This document shows positions 35,831 to 47,575 of a DNA stretch of 64,000 nt, in pieces; positions within the stretch are counted from its first letter, which is position 1; each line of letters begins with the position of its first letter. The DNA is from Pilaira anomala. Its lineage: Eukaryota; Mucoromycota; Mucoromycetes; Mucorales; Mucoraceae. The notes under the pieces were generated by a model. That model worked only from the letters and a program-made list of their open reading frames with translations. It searched no databases and was not told the origin of the DNA. Location of the stretch: NCBI GenBank assembly GCA_025716855.1, contig JAIXMQ010000046.1:184346-248345 (forward strand), in the 5' to 3' direction. The position numbers and the translations under genes were made by a program.

Positions 35831-38800
35831 ATGAGTTCTGAGTACTACAATATCAATACTAGCGATAATAAAAAGTCAATATTTTTTAACAAGGATAAAA
35901 TAATGTCTTCGTCACTTAATCCTGAGACAACCCCGAATATCCACTCAAAACGTTCATACTTTTCTTTCACCATGAAGGAGCAAAATTTACTTTCGGCTAT
36001 AGCCAATGCTCCTCACGAACCTCTTACTTATGCAATCTACGACCAATCTTCTCAATCAGGCACTTACCATCCTCGTAATATATGTGTCAACATCCCTACT
36101 GATCAATCTTCTCGCTGGTCTTCAAGCTCTCACGACCAATCTCAATTTATAACTATAAAACTAGATAAACCTGCTGTAGCTTGTAAGTTTAATTACTCTT
36201 AACAATAACTACAAGGAGACTAATTTTGTTTTTAAAAAATAGGTGAAATATTATTTGGAAAATTTCATCGTAGTAAGTTGATATTAGCAAAATAATGTGT
36301 GTACATAATTTAACTTTAATAGGCCATGTTTGTAATTTAAAAGAGTTTAAGGTCTATGGTGGATTGTGTCCATCAAATATGAAGGAATTGTTGCATAAAG
36401 GTATATATATATATATATATATATCACATTTTTAAGGGATTGATTTTTTAATCTATGTAAATAGGTCTAACTGACAATAATAAGGCCGAAACTTTTCCGC
36501 TTCTTTATGCAGTGAATTGTTTGGTAAGGAAACGTGTATCTTTACAAGTATATGAATTGAATTAAATAGATTTATTTTTTTCAAGGTGTTCCCAGTACAA
36601 TATATTAAAATTGTCCCACTAGCTACAATTGGTGCCAATTATAATTATAGCATATGGTATGTAGAAATCAAAGGTATCAAAGATGAAGAGTTAATGTCAA
36701 GAGTTCATGAGGTCTTTACAACTGTAAGTAGTTTTTTTATTTTATTTTATTTACATAACTCTTTTAAAATGCTACTTTACTGAATTTTTACATATCACAT
36801 TAGTATAAGGAAATGGAAACGATTCGATTATGCTTAAAACACTTTCGACAGCAGAATATGATGGATGTGTATCAAACTTTAAAAAATAAAACTGGTATTG
36901 AAATTGAGCATCCATCAATTGCTCAGCTGCATCAATCGTTAGTTGTAGAAGGGGATTTTGATCGCGCAGAACAAATCATAAAGGATGCAAATTCAAATAA
37001 TTCTTTTAGCTCATTTGTGAATGATGCCTTATATACACCTACCTGGAGAAAAATTGATGCTTCAAATGATGGTAAGAATTTTTATTTAAAGTTGTGCTTA
37101 CATATGTAAAGATAATTAATTATTTTTAATAAAAAAATAAAAATAAAAAAAGATGGTGATGCTCCATGTGCCAGAGGTGGCCATCAATTATGTATAGACA
37201 CTGAGAGAGAAAGGATTTATTTATTTGGTGGTTGGAATGGTAAGGCCGAGTTATCTGACTTCTGGTGTTACCACATCAAAGAGAATCGTTGGAAACTTTT
37301 AAGTTCCGATACGTCAATGTAAATCATATTTGAAGCTTATTCATGACATGACACATATTAACATATTTTTTTCCCCTGTTAAATTAGACAAGGCGGACCA
37401 TCTGCTAGATCATGCCATGGTATGTGTTTTGATCCAGTTAGAAAATCAATTTATGTTCTTGGTCGATATACCGATTTTCGCCCTTCTACTATTCCTGATC
37501 CAATCGCATATGAATCTGAATTCTATCAGTATTATACAGAATTAGATAGATGGATTCAAATTAGTGCAAGTACAAAGGTATATTATAAAACTATTAGCTC
37601 TTACGTATTTTTTTTTTAATTTATATATCATCTAGATTGATGGTGGGCCACCTTTATTATTCAATCATGAGATGTGTGTAGACACAATTGGAAAAACCCT
37701 TTATGTTTTCGGTGGTCGAGTTCTTGCATTAGAAGCTGCACCCATATCTTATGGTGGATTTTATTCATTTGATATGAATAAAAATGTATGGAGAACATTA
37801 AGGTAAGTGAGTGTAGTTTGTATTCATTATACATACACATTGATTCATTAAGACAAAAACGATAGATACGACGTAAACTATATTCCATCGGCATTACCAC
37901 CTACACTCTCTACTTCATTGCATTCACCTCTATCATCATTTGATACATACATTTCTCATACGTGTGCTAATAATGGAACCGATACACCTACGTCATCTAG
38001 AACCATCAAATCACGCTCTGGGCACTCCATGTTGTTAGATTCTAAAAACAGAACCATTTATATTTTTGGAGGTCAACGCGGTAAAGATTGTTTAAAGGAC
38101 ATGTATTCCTATTCAATCGAAGAAGATAAATTAAGTCCTATCGCCCAAGATTTTTTGAATAACGTGGGATGCGAATCTGGATATACCCAACGCGCTGCAA
38201 TTGATATAGAACGACAAGAGATTTATATTTCTCTGGGATTTTTTCAGAATAAACCTACAAGTCTTGTACGTGATTGCTTTTGGGTCTTTAACATCAAGTC
38301 TAACACATGGGAAGAAGTGTTCTCAAAGGATAATCATGATATGATTTATTGGGATCGCATGAAAAGTACCGAGCCATATCCACGTTATACACATCAATTA
38401 GTTTATAATACAAATACAAAAACGCATTTTATATTTGGTGGGCATCCTGGTGATGTTAGTGATCAAGATAAGAGACTGGATGATTTTTGGGAACTGAAGT
38501 TGACAAAGTAAGTTTCAATAATCTTTCTTTTTCTTTTTTTAACCAATTACCTTTTAGACCTAATTCAAGTCAAATTATGCGTCGATGTTTGTACCTCATA
38601 CGAACTCGTAAATTACACGAACTATGTAGACAAGCTGACAAAAAACTGAATACAAGGAACGGTGTAAACGTCGATACAATAGGTGCTTTGGATTATTTAC
38701 GAACCTTTGTCACTCCACTTGTAAACGGGGACAGTAAAGAAGAACTTGATCATTTCAAACAGTTATGTGCTCATTTATGTTTATCCCAAGATACTACTAC

Positions 38801-39007
38801 CAAAAAGGACTACATTACCAAAAATTCACAAGGTTTGTGTGTACTGCTATCCTTTTTGTTTTTTTGAAAAACAATCATGTACTAAAAATTTTATTAGATG
38901 TTAATTTTCCGGAGCGAACCAATGTTTTTCAATCCTTATTGGAGTTTTTCCCAACAAATATGAAAGAACCAAAGGGAAGTTTGGTTGATGCTGTCAAAAT
39001 TTTCTAG
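35831..39007 (+). CDS. MKLN1: Muskelin (discoidin-LisH-CTLH-kelch protein)
   Basis: Twelve exons (35831-36182, 36243-36272, 36323-36400, 36465-36523, 36586-36723, 36804-37071, 37153-37318, 37388-37577, 37636-37802, 37866-38507, 38558-38832, 38898-39007) close in phase to 824 residues. The N-terminal part is the discoidin-like domain (VCNLKEFKVYGG, QYIKIVPLATIGANYNYSIW). A LisH/CTLH helical pair follows (TIRLCLKHFRQQNM, AQLHQSLVVEGDFDRAEQII). Then come kelch blades such as GGHQLCIDTERERIYLFGG, SIYVLGR, KTLYVFGGRV, RTIYIFGGQRG and THFIFGGHPGD. A helical C-terminal domain ends the protein. Muskelin is a substrate-side subunit of the CTLH/GID E3 ligase in animals. A start at 35903 is an alternative. 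Confidence 0.93.
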
Positions 39008-41310
39008 TTTTTTTTTTTTTTTTTTTTTTTAAATTATAAACATAAAATAGGCTTTATACGATTTGATTAGTTGCTTAGATGGATGATAAGAAGTATCTTG
39101 TTACAATTAAAGATAATGAAATCCCGTTCATGTGTAGTTGTTAATGAGAGCTGAGTAAAATAGCAAATATATTTTGAAAATCCTTTTCATTGAATAGCTT
39201 TATTAAAATTATATCAGTATAGAGAGATGGTTATCATAGAACCGACTTCGTCAAATTTAAACATCTAACTGATTAAAAACGCCAAGAACTAATGGAAAAT
39301 AGTACGTTTGTACCATGGGTGGGTATGTATCACATTTTCGGTTTTCGTTTTGTCAACATAGGTATTAGTTGTCGTACCTAAACCAATTCCAGTTGCCCTG
39401 CCTCGACCTCTAATGTGATACTGTTTTTCGAAGAAGAAAAAATTGAATTATTGATTGCAGTATTAGATGATGCTTGTGTTGATGGCTTAAATTTTTTTTT
39501 TCAAAAGCATTTGAGTTCAAACTCCAGTTTGCATGTTTTTGCTTGGCGTCTTGAATTGAGTGACCTAATTCGACCGCCTTCACGCAAAACCGAAAACATT
39601 GAAAACTTCATTAAAAAGTCGTGACATGAATGACCGTTAAAGGGGTGTAATTTGACCTAAAAATTGTAGTTAATTGAGTTTAACTGATTTAACAAATAAA
39701 TTCAACTATTTGAGTTCGCCTAATTCAGTCCTTCTGTCACTATGGATTCAACAATTATCAGTTCGTTAAATTTGATTTTTTACCACTATAAATTCATATT
39801 ATTGATACAGCTAGGGATTATTTAGTTGTATGAGATGGGGATTGTTATTAAATGTAGAAAGAGGATACAGATAATAAAGAAGTAAATAAAAATGTGAGCA
39901 CCAGACTATTGAGTTGTCAACTTAGAAAGACTTTATTATATTTAGTTTATGAGAAATGGTATTTAGCGACTAGTTGTCTTTAAAGGAGTATCAGAAAAGT
40001 TATTATTTAACAATGGGATGACTAGCAATAAGATAAGAGTAGGAAATACAGAGATTCACAAAGAAATATTAAATTTATTTATATTATAGACGAAAGGTAA
40101 TGAATATTAAGCAACGAATTCTTAGAAAGATACTTTGAGAGGTAATAAATACACAATAGAAAGTAAACAATGAATAATTGGGAAGGAATATTAAAAGAAC
40201 CAGACAGTGAATACAAATGAACTTATTTTAAGTTATTACATACTTGATTGAAGATTTATTTATGTTGTTTTTAGAAGAGGTATTTATATGTTTTTTGAAA
40301 GTTGGTGTTACCCTCAATTGAAATTAAAGAGGCGTAACATTATTTAGACCTTAAAATTAAACAAAATTGCTATTAAATGCGTATTGGTGATTCAGATTAT
40401 AACCTTTATTAATAAAATAATAAAAAAACTAAAATAATGTGACGAACAGAATGTACAAATACGCACAGAAAAACAGTTGTTATACCGGACCCACAACCAG
40501 CAGAGAGATGATTGTCGTAAGGATATGGAGAAAAATTAAATATAACTAATATTAAAGTTTTTTAACCATAATTTTTTTATTATTATAAAACATTCCTTAC
40601 CAGGCACTTTTTGTTTTGGTAGAATATGCGTTTCAACAAATGAGAAGACAGCCAATCTTCTTCAATTCATGAATATCAGTAACGTCTTATTGTTGAATGG
40701 TTTTCTTGGACTCTTCAATTTCGTTAGCAGCGGGTATGCTTTTTTTTTCATGGAGGTTTGAAAGAGTAAAGTGAATTCATTTTTTTAACAGACTTGTATT
40801 TAGCTTTTAAGGAGAAAAGAAGGCATGTATGTATGAAACAGAAAAAAATTCTTGTCAAGTTAATATAAACCATCAGATGTCTGCTAGACAAGTTTAAGTG
40901 ATATTACGGCGTTATGCATGTATGTAATAAAGTGATAAGCATCTATAAAACCAATGAGAATTGAAAAACAAGATATTTTTTCAAAATGTTTTTTCCATGA
41001 TCTGCGAGTTTATGCTTATTTTTTTAAAGTTTTTATTCAGACTTTGGAACTACATATATTTCAAAAATTTTAGGTTTCCTCTGAAGATATTCCTCATTTT
41101 AATATGAAATAACGATTTAATAAGTTTAAAAAAAATCTATTTTTACTTTGGAAGCAATTAGTGAATGTGATATTTTTTTTAGCAGTGACATAACTGAGGT
41201 TTAAGAGTATCGAAGGATTTGGAATAAAAAATATGTATCTTTAATAAAAAAAAAATAAATTGTTCATGATTTCGTGAGTACCGGACTGGAAGTAGTCAAC
41301 TGAATAAGTA
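39008..41310. other. Intergenic region leading into the transposon-rich segment
   Basis: About 2.3 kb of non-coding AT-rich sequence. There is a T-run at 39008-39030, and open frames are short and without motif. It marks the border between the gene-rich segment and the transposon cluster. Confidence 0.5.
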
Positions 41311-41670
41311 GTGGGTTTCATTTCTAGTCATCCCACTGTTGGGATGAATTTAACATTAGCCAATTACATTACTCTCCCACTCATTAGAAATGAAACCCAT
41401 TCATCCCATTTTTACAAATAACATAAATTATTGAACTTTATACGTACGCGAGATTCAAGCTTTTCTCTCAGAAGCTGTTTGGGGCTTCTAGTCATTTCAA
41501 GTGATGTAGTAGTGTTAAATGAAAATTTAAACAAAAAAGATAAGGATTCCTCCCACCGGTCGTCCCACAAAAAAGTGGGACGAATTGAGTTAAAATGGGA
41601 GAGCGATTTTATTGGTCAAAATTAAAAAATAATTCGTCCCAAAAGTGGGACAACTAGAAATGAAACCCAC
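41311..41670. mobile_element. Miniature inverted-repeat element (TA-flanked)
   Basis: 360 bp flanked by TA on both sides (41309-41310 and 41671-41672). The ends are inverted copies: the left begins GTGGGTTTCATTTCTAGT and the right ends with its complement, and similarity continues through TCCCACT and TTGGGA for about 39 bp with few mismatches. No transposase. A further inverted copy of the end lies inside the left part (about 41383-41408), as if one element had landed in another. TA duplication plus TIRs suggests mobilisation by a Tc1/mariner-type transposase. Confidence 0.7.
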
Positions 41671-42799
41671 TAGTATTTAGTTTATTAGGCAAAGGGATAA
41701 TAAGCAACAGTCTTTAAGTAAAGAAAATAACGGAATAACTTATAGGAGAATTATAAGAATTGTCGTATTTGCGTCATCTCTACTTATAAATATAAGTAGA
41801 TTAGAGTCTTAAACTAAACATTATAATAAAAACCTGACATATCTTCGTAATAATTGTTTATTTAGACATGATAATACAAAATAAGAAATATGATTTTTGC
41901 TTTAGTCTTCTTTTTATTAAATCAGAGAAAAATAAAAGGGATAAAATTAATTAACTAAGGATTTTTTTTTTAATCTTCAAGTGAGGTCATTGGGAAGTGG
42001 CGGGTGGGGAAATCATATTTCTTATTTTGTATTATCATGTTTAAATAAACAATTCAAGTGTCGAATAAATTCTAACAGAATTGTATGAGACACTCTAATC
42101 CAAAATAAGAAATATGATTTTTGCTTGTCCAGAGTCTAATTCAAAATATCTGCAGCATCAAAGAATATATCACCATTATCATCATCGTCATTCTCGTTAT
42201 CGAGATTCATATGAGTGATCAAGGAATTTGTAAAGTCAAATTGCGACAGGTGTTCTCGGCGATAGTGCTGTTCGAAAGTCAATGAGGAGGCCCAATTGTT
42301 GTGAACGAGCACATTATATTCTCATATAATTACACATGCTCTAATATCCTTCACTACTTTACGATACTATAAGTTTATTCACACTACAATAATTATCTAA
42401 TTGGCTAATATATAAATCACATCATTGTCTCTATGATCAACAATCCTCTTTTATAATTATCAGGTACAGCAACCAGTTATAATACTTGGGGACCTTTTAT
42501 CTTATTCTCAGCAACATGTTTATTGTTATAGATCATTGATCATGGCTATGTTTCACAATTCATGATTCGCTTGTTTAACTTCTATTTACTATATATAACC
42601 AAACACTTTTTGTACCTTTTAATAAAGTTTAGTTTATTTTTGCAGTCTGATTTATTTAACTTTGTTATATATTTTTTATTGCTTTTATTTCCGTTTGTTC
42701 TATCACTATAATAGCTCGAACATCTCATTTTTTTAAATCTTTTGTTAAAACTTAACTTTTATTACCGTACCAAAAAAAATTTTTCCTTACCAAATTACT
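41671..42799. other. Repeat-derived region upstream of the decayed gypsy element
   Basis: Holds the inverted repeat pair 41852-42054 and a stretch (about 42290-42660) that looks like an LTR: TATATAA near 42590 and AATAAA near 42621, the same TATA-to-AATAAA layout as in the intact LTRs near 58170-58202. Its borders cannot be fixed without other copies. If right, it is the 5' LTR of the following gag remnant. Confidence 0.35.
41852..42054. repeat. 45-bp inverted repeat pair, probable MITE
   Basis: A 45-base arm at 41852-41896 reappears inverted at 42010-42054 with one mismatch. The core is AATACAAAATAAGAAATATG. A third, direct partial copy of the same arm lies at about 42101-42125. Outer flanks also carry GATTAGAGT near 41799 and its complement near 42091-42100, which may extend the structure. 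No coding capacity. Confidence 0.6.
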
Positions 42800-42961
42800 A
42801 TGTCCGCTATCAATTCTACCTCTATTACTGGTCCTTCTCAAGAAGCCATGGCCCCTGCTGCCTCTACTATGGAAGAAGTTGAATACTCTGGTGGTGATGC
42901 TGCTTCTGTTGGTGCTCCTACTCAAGCTGCTAATGCTTATCCTCCTCGTGGTGCTGGTTGA
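42800..42961 (+). pseudogene. Gag N-terminal-like fragment
   Basis: A 53-residue frame, Ser/Ala/Gly/Pro-rich (MSAINSTSITGPSQEAM to YPPRGAG), ending at TGA. Its composition runs smoothly into the gag core that begins MSGHITGSSPLLD about 400 bp further on, so it is probably the true gag N-terminus split by inserted DNA. The junction does not restore frame exactly, so this is inference. It could alternatively be a small ORF of another element. Confidence 0.4.
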
Positions 42962-42991
42962 TGTATCCGAGCTATAAAATATAGATTGAAT

Positions 42992-43395
42992 ACGAAATAA
43001 AAAATAGTAAAGGAACTATAAAAATAATCAGACGCAAAATAAGATAATTCTTTTATTATTTACAAAAATATGGAGGGTTTATATACATGTCAAAACTGAG
43101 TGTAAATCATTATTCAGGTCCGTGCTTGTTATTGATGCAGGAAGAACAATACCAATCATCGTGTCACATTGACCCATGTTCCTGGTGTAGTTAAAATAGA
43201 ATAACCAGAACCTGTCAATGTTAACGGATAATCCATGTTACTATTTACCGGATCAGTATTACTGGACGATAGTATATAGAACTTAGTAGAACGAATGTTT
43301 ATTAGTAATCGGTGGATAATAGATTAAGTGGTAGTGACCGTGTATATGTGAATATGTGAGTGAAGTATTATATGAACATGTCTGGTCACATCACT
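42992..43395. repeat. Repeat arm A (inverted copy of the composite's target)
   Basis: 42992-43290 matches, inverted and with a few differences, the last 300 bases of the window (63701-64000). 43284-43395 matches, inverted, 52873-52983. The two matches meet at a TA, where the other copy carries the 10.7-kb composite. The inner end covers the first codons of the gag core (MSGHI), so the repeat includes retrotransposon 5' sequence. Confidence 0.85.
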
Positions 43396-45292
43396 GGTTC
43401 TAGTCCTCTTCTTGATATCCAAACGAGTATCACTTTAGCTCAAGCCGAGGCTGCTTATCTTTCTGGTCTGATTGCTGCTGGTAACTTATCCCAAGCCGAG
43501 TTGAAGCAATTGAGAAGCAAGTTCTCTCGTAAAGTGGATGATCTTGAAATGATGTCCAAGGCACTCAAGGTAGTGCAAGCCACCAGTGGTGAGTCGATTA
43601 CTGGGTCGAAGATATCTAAGGTAGTACCCCGTAACCTCCCTTTGTTCCAATGGGAAGGCCAAGTCTTTTTTCCTTCTGCCCCGGTGTTTGTGGATGTCAA
43701 CACCTGCCTCATGAACTTCACCGATGTCATGATGATTAGTCATGGTCAAGACCTTGACGTTAACTATCTTCGTGTGTTGCCCCCTCTTCTTGCTGGAACT
43801 ATCCGTCTTTGGTTTGAAGACTTTGTGAACCGTTTCCGTCAAGTATACCAACAAGACCCCCTTTGGCTCCAATTTGCTACGGCCATGAAGGAACGTTATG
43901 GTCTTAACGCACAAGAAGAACGTAACCATTGTGCAAGTCAATTGAATGAAATCAAGATGGGCCATGCTGAAAGTCTTGATAATTATATTGACCGATTCAA
44001 TAGCTTGAGACGTCGTGCCGTGGACCAGGTACTGTCACGGACGAGGTACGGCAAAGGCAGAAGATAACTTGGTACAGAGAAGATAATGAATACAATGGCA
44101 GATAAAATAAGTGATAATAAATAGGATTTATTTAACGGGAAAATGATAAGATCCTGAATGAGGATTTTTGACATCAAAATTATATGCCTTTTTATATAAA
44201 AATAAAGACATTAATTTTGTGACAAGTTAATTATAAATTATTAATAGCAAGATGATCATGATGTGCAAGGAGAGATTCGGACAAGATCTGAGTGATTGAC
44301 TGTAATCATAGGTTGGGGTAATAGATTATACAAGAGTGAACGGAGATGAGTTGATTATAGTAGTTGATAGTGGTATATAATCTGATGAGCTTGAAGCGGG
44401 AGTTGCAAAGGCGGGTAACAGGGACGGGAAGCTGGTAACAAGATTGATTGTCAGTACGATTAGACTAGAGCAGGAAACGGGAAAAGATTTAATCATGAAA
44501 TATATGGTCTGAGTTCATGACAGGTACTTCCAAATTCTGTTTTGGCTGAGAAGTTCTTACTTGGGCTCCCTGAGCGTATTGCTGGTTATGTCTCCTTGTC
44601 AATGATGAACCTGCCTTTGTACAAGCAGGTGGATGTTGATGTTTTGGCTGGGTTGGCTCGTGGTGTGCAAAACAGTAAGGTACTTGGCAATGGTCGATCT
44701 AATGGTGCTACTGCTATTCTTACTGCTCCTCGGGCTCCCAAGCGTACCGCCATGACTATGGATGCTTCTGACGCTGTCCATACGCAGTCAAATCGGTCCA
44801 AGTTTGCTGGAAACAACGGTCGTACTTTCTCTTTTGTCCCTGCCATGGCTGCTCCACCTGGTATGGGTCACCCTATAGATGATACCACTATGATTAGTCG
44901 CCCGGTCAAGGTGCTACTGGTAAATACTGCGCTTTCCATCGTACCAACGCCCATAATACTGGTGATTGTCGTGCTGCTGCTGCTGCTGCTGCTGGTGCTG
45001 CTGGTGGTACTTCGGGTTCGGTTGGTAGTGTAAATAGGGTAAGAAATAATTAGCGTAAGTGCTACAAGTGTCATGTAGTGGGTTGGACACCTCATCATAA
45101 GTGTAACACTGCTCAGCGCTCTTCGCCCTTCGTCAGTAATTCCCCGGAATTGCAGTTGGGTGCTATGAGCTGGGATGCTGTCAGTACACCTGTTGAGAAG
45201 GTTAACAACGTGGGTTTCTCTTCTGTTTCTTCTTCCTCCTCTCCAGCAGAGTCGAGTTCCATTTCCGTTGTCTCTGTGACAAGTGCTGAATT
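43360..45292 (+). pseudogene. Gag core of the decayed gypsy element
   Basis: The frame from MSGHITGSSPLLD holds a capsid-like helical region (SITLAQAEAAYLSGLIAAG, QLRSKFSRKVDDLEMMSKA, NYLRVLPPLLAGTIRLWFED, ATAMKERYGLNAQEER, ESLDNYIDRFNSLRRRAVDQ). After the solo LTR it resumes (AEKFLLGLPERIAGYVSL). Further frameshifts follow near 44890-45050 before a cysteine motif, CYKC. Capsid organisation is that of the retrotransposon_gag family. Not functional as it stands. Confidence 0.8.
44033..44522. mobile_element. Solo LTR, family 1 (490 bp)
   Basis: Begins TGTCACGGACGA, ends GTTCATGACA (TG...CA with a 5-bp inverted end TGTCA/TGACA) and is flanked by the 5-bp duplication GGTAC at 44028-44032 and 44523-44527. 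It cuts the gag core between Gln and the following Val codon. No internal genes. The same terminal sequences bound the larger LTR at 54247-54939. Confidence 0.9.
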
Positions 45293-45305
45293 ACAAGCAG
45301 CATAT

Positions 45306-46593
45306 CTGTCGCTCCTACTCCGGTGTCAATATCAATTTACCAACTAGTCTCTGTCTCCCGGTTTTTGAATCTATTCAAATTCACAATATCCTACCAACCC
45401 ATCCCCCTCAAGTCCTCTACACACCTAATCCCCCTCGCTTCTTTTTTAGCCCTATCTTCAAACGTAAACTTTATCTCTCACATCTTCACCCCCGAACCCC
45501 TCACTAATCATCTTCGTTACCGCTATTTTAACCGCACTGAACTACAAACTCACTCTGGCATCTCAAAATCCATTATCACTTCACTCCGAAAAAAAATAAT
45601 CCGCACAAAACCCTTTATTACTAAACATTTCCATCAAGTTACTACTAATATTTCATCTCTCCCTGTAGATCTTACTCCTTTTCTCAAATATATTCTTCAT
45701 ATACGTCAAACTTCCACCTTCCCCACTGAGCTCTCAGATATACAAAAACTCTGTCTCCCCTCCACCTTTACCTCACTTCAACACACACTTACTCACCCGT
45801 TTCCTTGCCCTTGCCACTCCATAAACACCGCCACTAATCGACCCAGATCCTGTCTTCCTGCTATCCCTAAAACGTCCTGGCAACGCTTCTGGTCTTACTA
45901 GATACCTCTTAAGTCACGTACTATCTGGTACCGCATTCTCCATCACAAAATTCCTCACCGGGGCATCATGCATCATATTCTGCCTCTTAAAGTCACATCC
46001 AACATTTGTACTCGTTGCTTCAGCCATCCAGATTCCATTTTTCACTTCTTTTTCGACTGTCCGACCATTGCTCTAACCTGGACTCACTTCCAACCGATTC
46101 TCTTTCCTCCACAGAATGATTCAGCTGACACTTTCTTATCTGACATCTTCACCGCTCTTCAAAATATTTCCAACAAAAAACTTCCTCACCGAAAAAAGAA
46201 CTCAAACACTCAATTCGAATCACTCTCTTCTATCCAAATAATTCTCTGTATAGTTCAAGCCATCTGGTCTGCTGACTGAACTTTTATCTTTCACGATACA
46301 CCTTTCCACCACTCTAACATCACTCGTGCTGCCACCAAACTTATCCAACAACTAGAAGCTGAAAAAGCTCTGACCACCAACTCCTAACTGCATCCATAAA
46401 ACTCATATTTTCTTCTCATTTACGTTCTCTCGAGTCGTCCACATTATAAAAAAATAAAAAATAAAAAAATGCTCATACCCCCCTCCTTTTAGATAGATTT
46501 AATTCCTTTTTTTTATTTTTCTAAAAACCGTCCCTGCGACGTGTATAAATAAATTAACTGAAGCAATCGGAGATTGCTTCCATACAAAAAAAA
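45306..46593 (+). mobile_element. 5'-truncated LINE with 3' hairpin and A-tail
   Basis: A 1,288-bp insertion flanked by the 13-bp duplication ACAAGCAGCATAT (45293-45305 and 46594-46606). Removing it rejoins the gag-pol frame (LQAAY to AAYNAG). It encodes the C-terminal part of a non-LTR reverse transcriptase with a zf-RVT-like region: IWYRILHHKIPHRGIM, NICTRCFSHPDSIFHFFFDCP. In-frame stops at 45899 and 46277 show decay. The 3' end has a perfect hairpin (46560-46580) and ends in a short A-tail. Truncation at the 5' side and a long TSD are typical of target-primed reverse transcription. Confidence 0.88.
46560..46580 (+). other. LINE 3'-terminal hairpin
   Basis: GAAGCAATC, loop GGA, GATTGCTTC: a perfect 9-bp stem directly before CATAC and the A-tail. 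In LINEs with stringent 3'-end recognition such a stem-loop is bound by the reverse transcriptase. Confidence 0.7.
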
Positions 46594-46606
46594 ACAAGCA
46601 GCATAT

Positions 46607-47050
46607 AACGCTGGCCTTGCTGCTGCTACGACTGGCATCAGTCACATGCACATTTCTGATGATACTGAGGCTATGATTGCATATCATGCCCAGCAATGTA
46701 AGTTCCATAATATTTATAGTATGCCTCCATCTAATAAATCTAACATGATCATTGTTCCTATCGTTATAGAAAACATAAAAACGTACGCCATACTTGATAC
46801 TGGTGCTACTATTAGTATAATCTCTCCTTCTTTCGCTTCTTTTCTTTCTGACCGGGTCAAGATTGTACCATCTTCTGGAACGATTAGTTTAGGTCACCCT
46901 TTCAAAAAACACCAAAGTACAAGCAAGACCGAATTATCTATATTTTATAATAAAAAGTTTTTGAAGCATACATTTGAAGTTTTTCCTTTTTATACACATA
47001 AAAATAATTGTAATGTTCCTATTCTTATTGGACTTGATTTAATATCCATA
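46607..47050 (+). pseudogene. Retroviral-type aspartic protease of the decayed gypsy element
   Basis: After the LINE the frame continues and contains MIIVPIVIENIKTYAILDTG ending in the catalytic D-T-G-A, then SIISPSFASFLS and, later, VPILIGLDL, the flap-to-C-terminal GLD signature of Ty3/gypsy proteases. The frame then runs directly into RT sequence shifted in frame, indicating an internal deletion that removed the protease-RT linker and the first RT motifs. Confidence 0.75.
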
Positions 47051-47059
47051 CACTTATTG

Positions 47060-47575
47060 ATATACGTTCTTGTTTTAATAGTTTCCTTGTTGAACCTGAA
47101 CATCGTCATAAGTTGGCTTTCACAAATATTTTCACTAATAGACAATATGTTTTTCGACGTATGTGTTTTGCTATTTCATTTGTTGGTAATTTGGTACAGC
47201 GAGTTTTTCAAAAACTTTTTGAAGATTTGGATTACATCCAAGTCTATGTTGACGATTTAGCCATCAGTACGAACGGTTCTCTTGAACATCACACTGAATG
47301 CGTTGCCGAAGTATTACGACGTTTGACGAAGCACAACCTTGTTATTTCTACTGAGAAAATGGTTTTCGCTCAAACTAGTATTCATATTTTAGGCTGGTCT
47401 AACTATCGTTAATGGTGCTTTGGTCCCCGATCATCGCAAGGTTAATACTGCTAGCGAATTCAACATTCCACACAGCACTAAACAATTACAGTCTTATCTT
47501 GGTTACATGAATTATTTCCGTGCCTCTATTCCTATGTACGCTCATATTAGAGCTCCATTGGATATGTGGACAATC
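47060..47575 (+). pseudogene. Reverse transcriptase fragment of the decayed gypsy element
   Basis: Shows IDIRSCFNSFLVEPEHRHKL, RRMCFAISFVGNLVQ, and the catalytic box VYVDDLAIS, then ECVAEVLRRLTKHNLVIS and HILGW. A frameshift near 47400 is followed by the connection region (QLQSYLGYMNYFRASI). Sequence identity to pol ends near 47575. RNase H and integrase are not seen. Confidence 0.8.

Larger units (their letters stand above)
42800..47575 (+). mobile_element. Decayed Ty3/gypsy retrotransposon, multiply interrupted
   Basis: Plus-strand remnants in pol order: a gag N-terminus, a gag core (43378-44032 and 44528-45292), a zinc-knuckle region with CYKC (about 45059), a protease (46607-47050, ILDTGAT) and a reverse transcriptase fragment (about 47060-47575, with IDIRSCFN and VYVDDLAIS). 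The body is broken by a repeat arm (about 42962-43377), a solo LTR (44033-44522), a LINE (45306-46593), a deletion between protease and RT, and frameshifts. RNase H and integrase are missing. It is a different family from the gypsy copy at 58014-63299. Confidence 0.8.

Noticed and set aside
44868..45098. Serine/threonine-rich minus-strand frame opposite the gag remnant
   Set aside because: Shadow of the CTG-repeat-containing gag sequence on the other strand.
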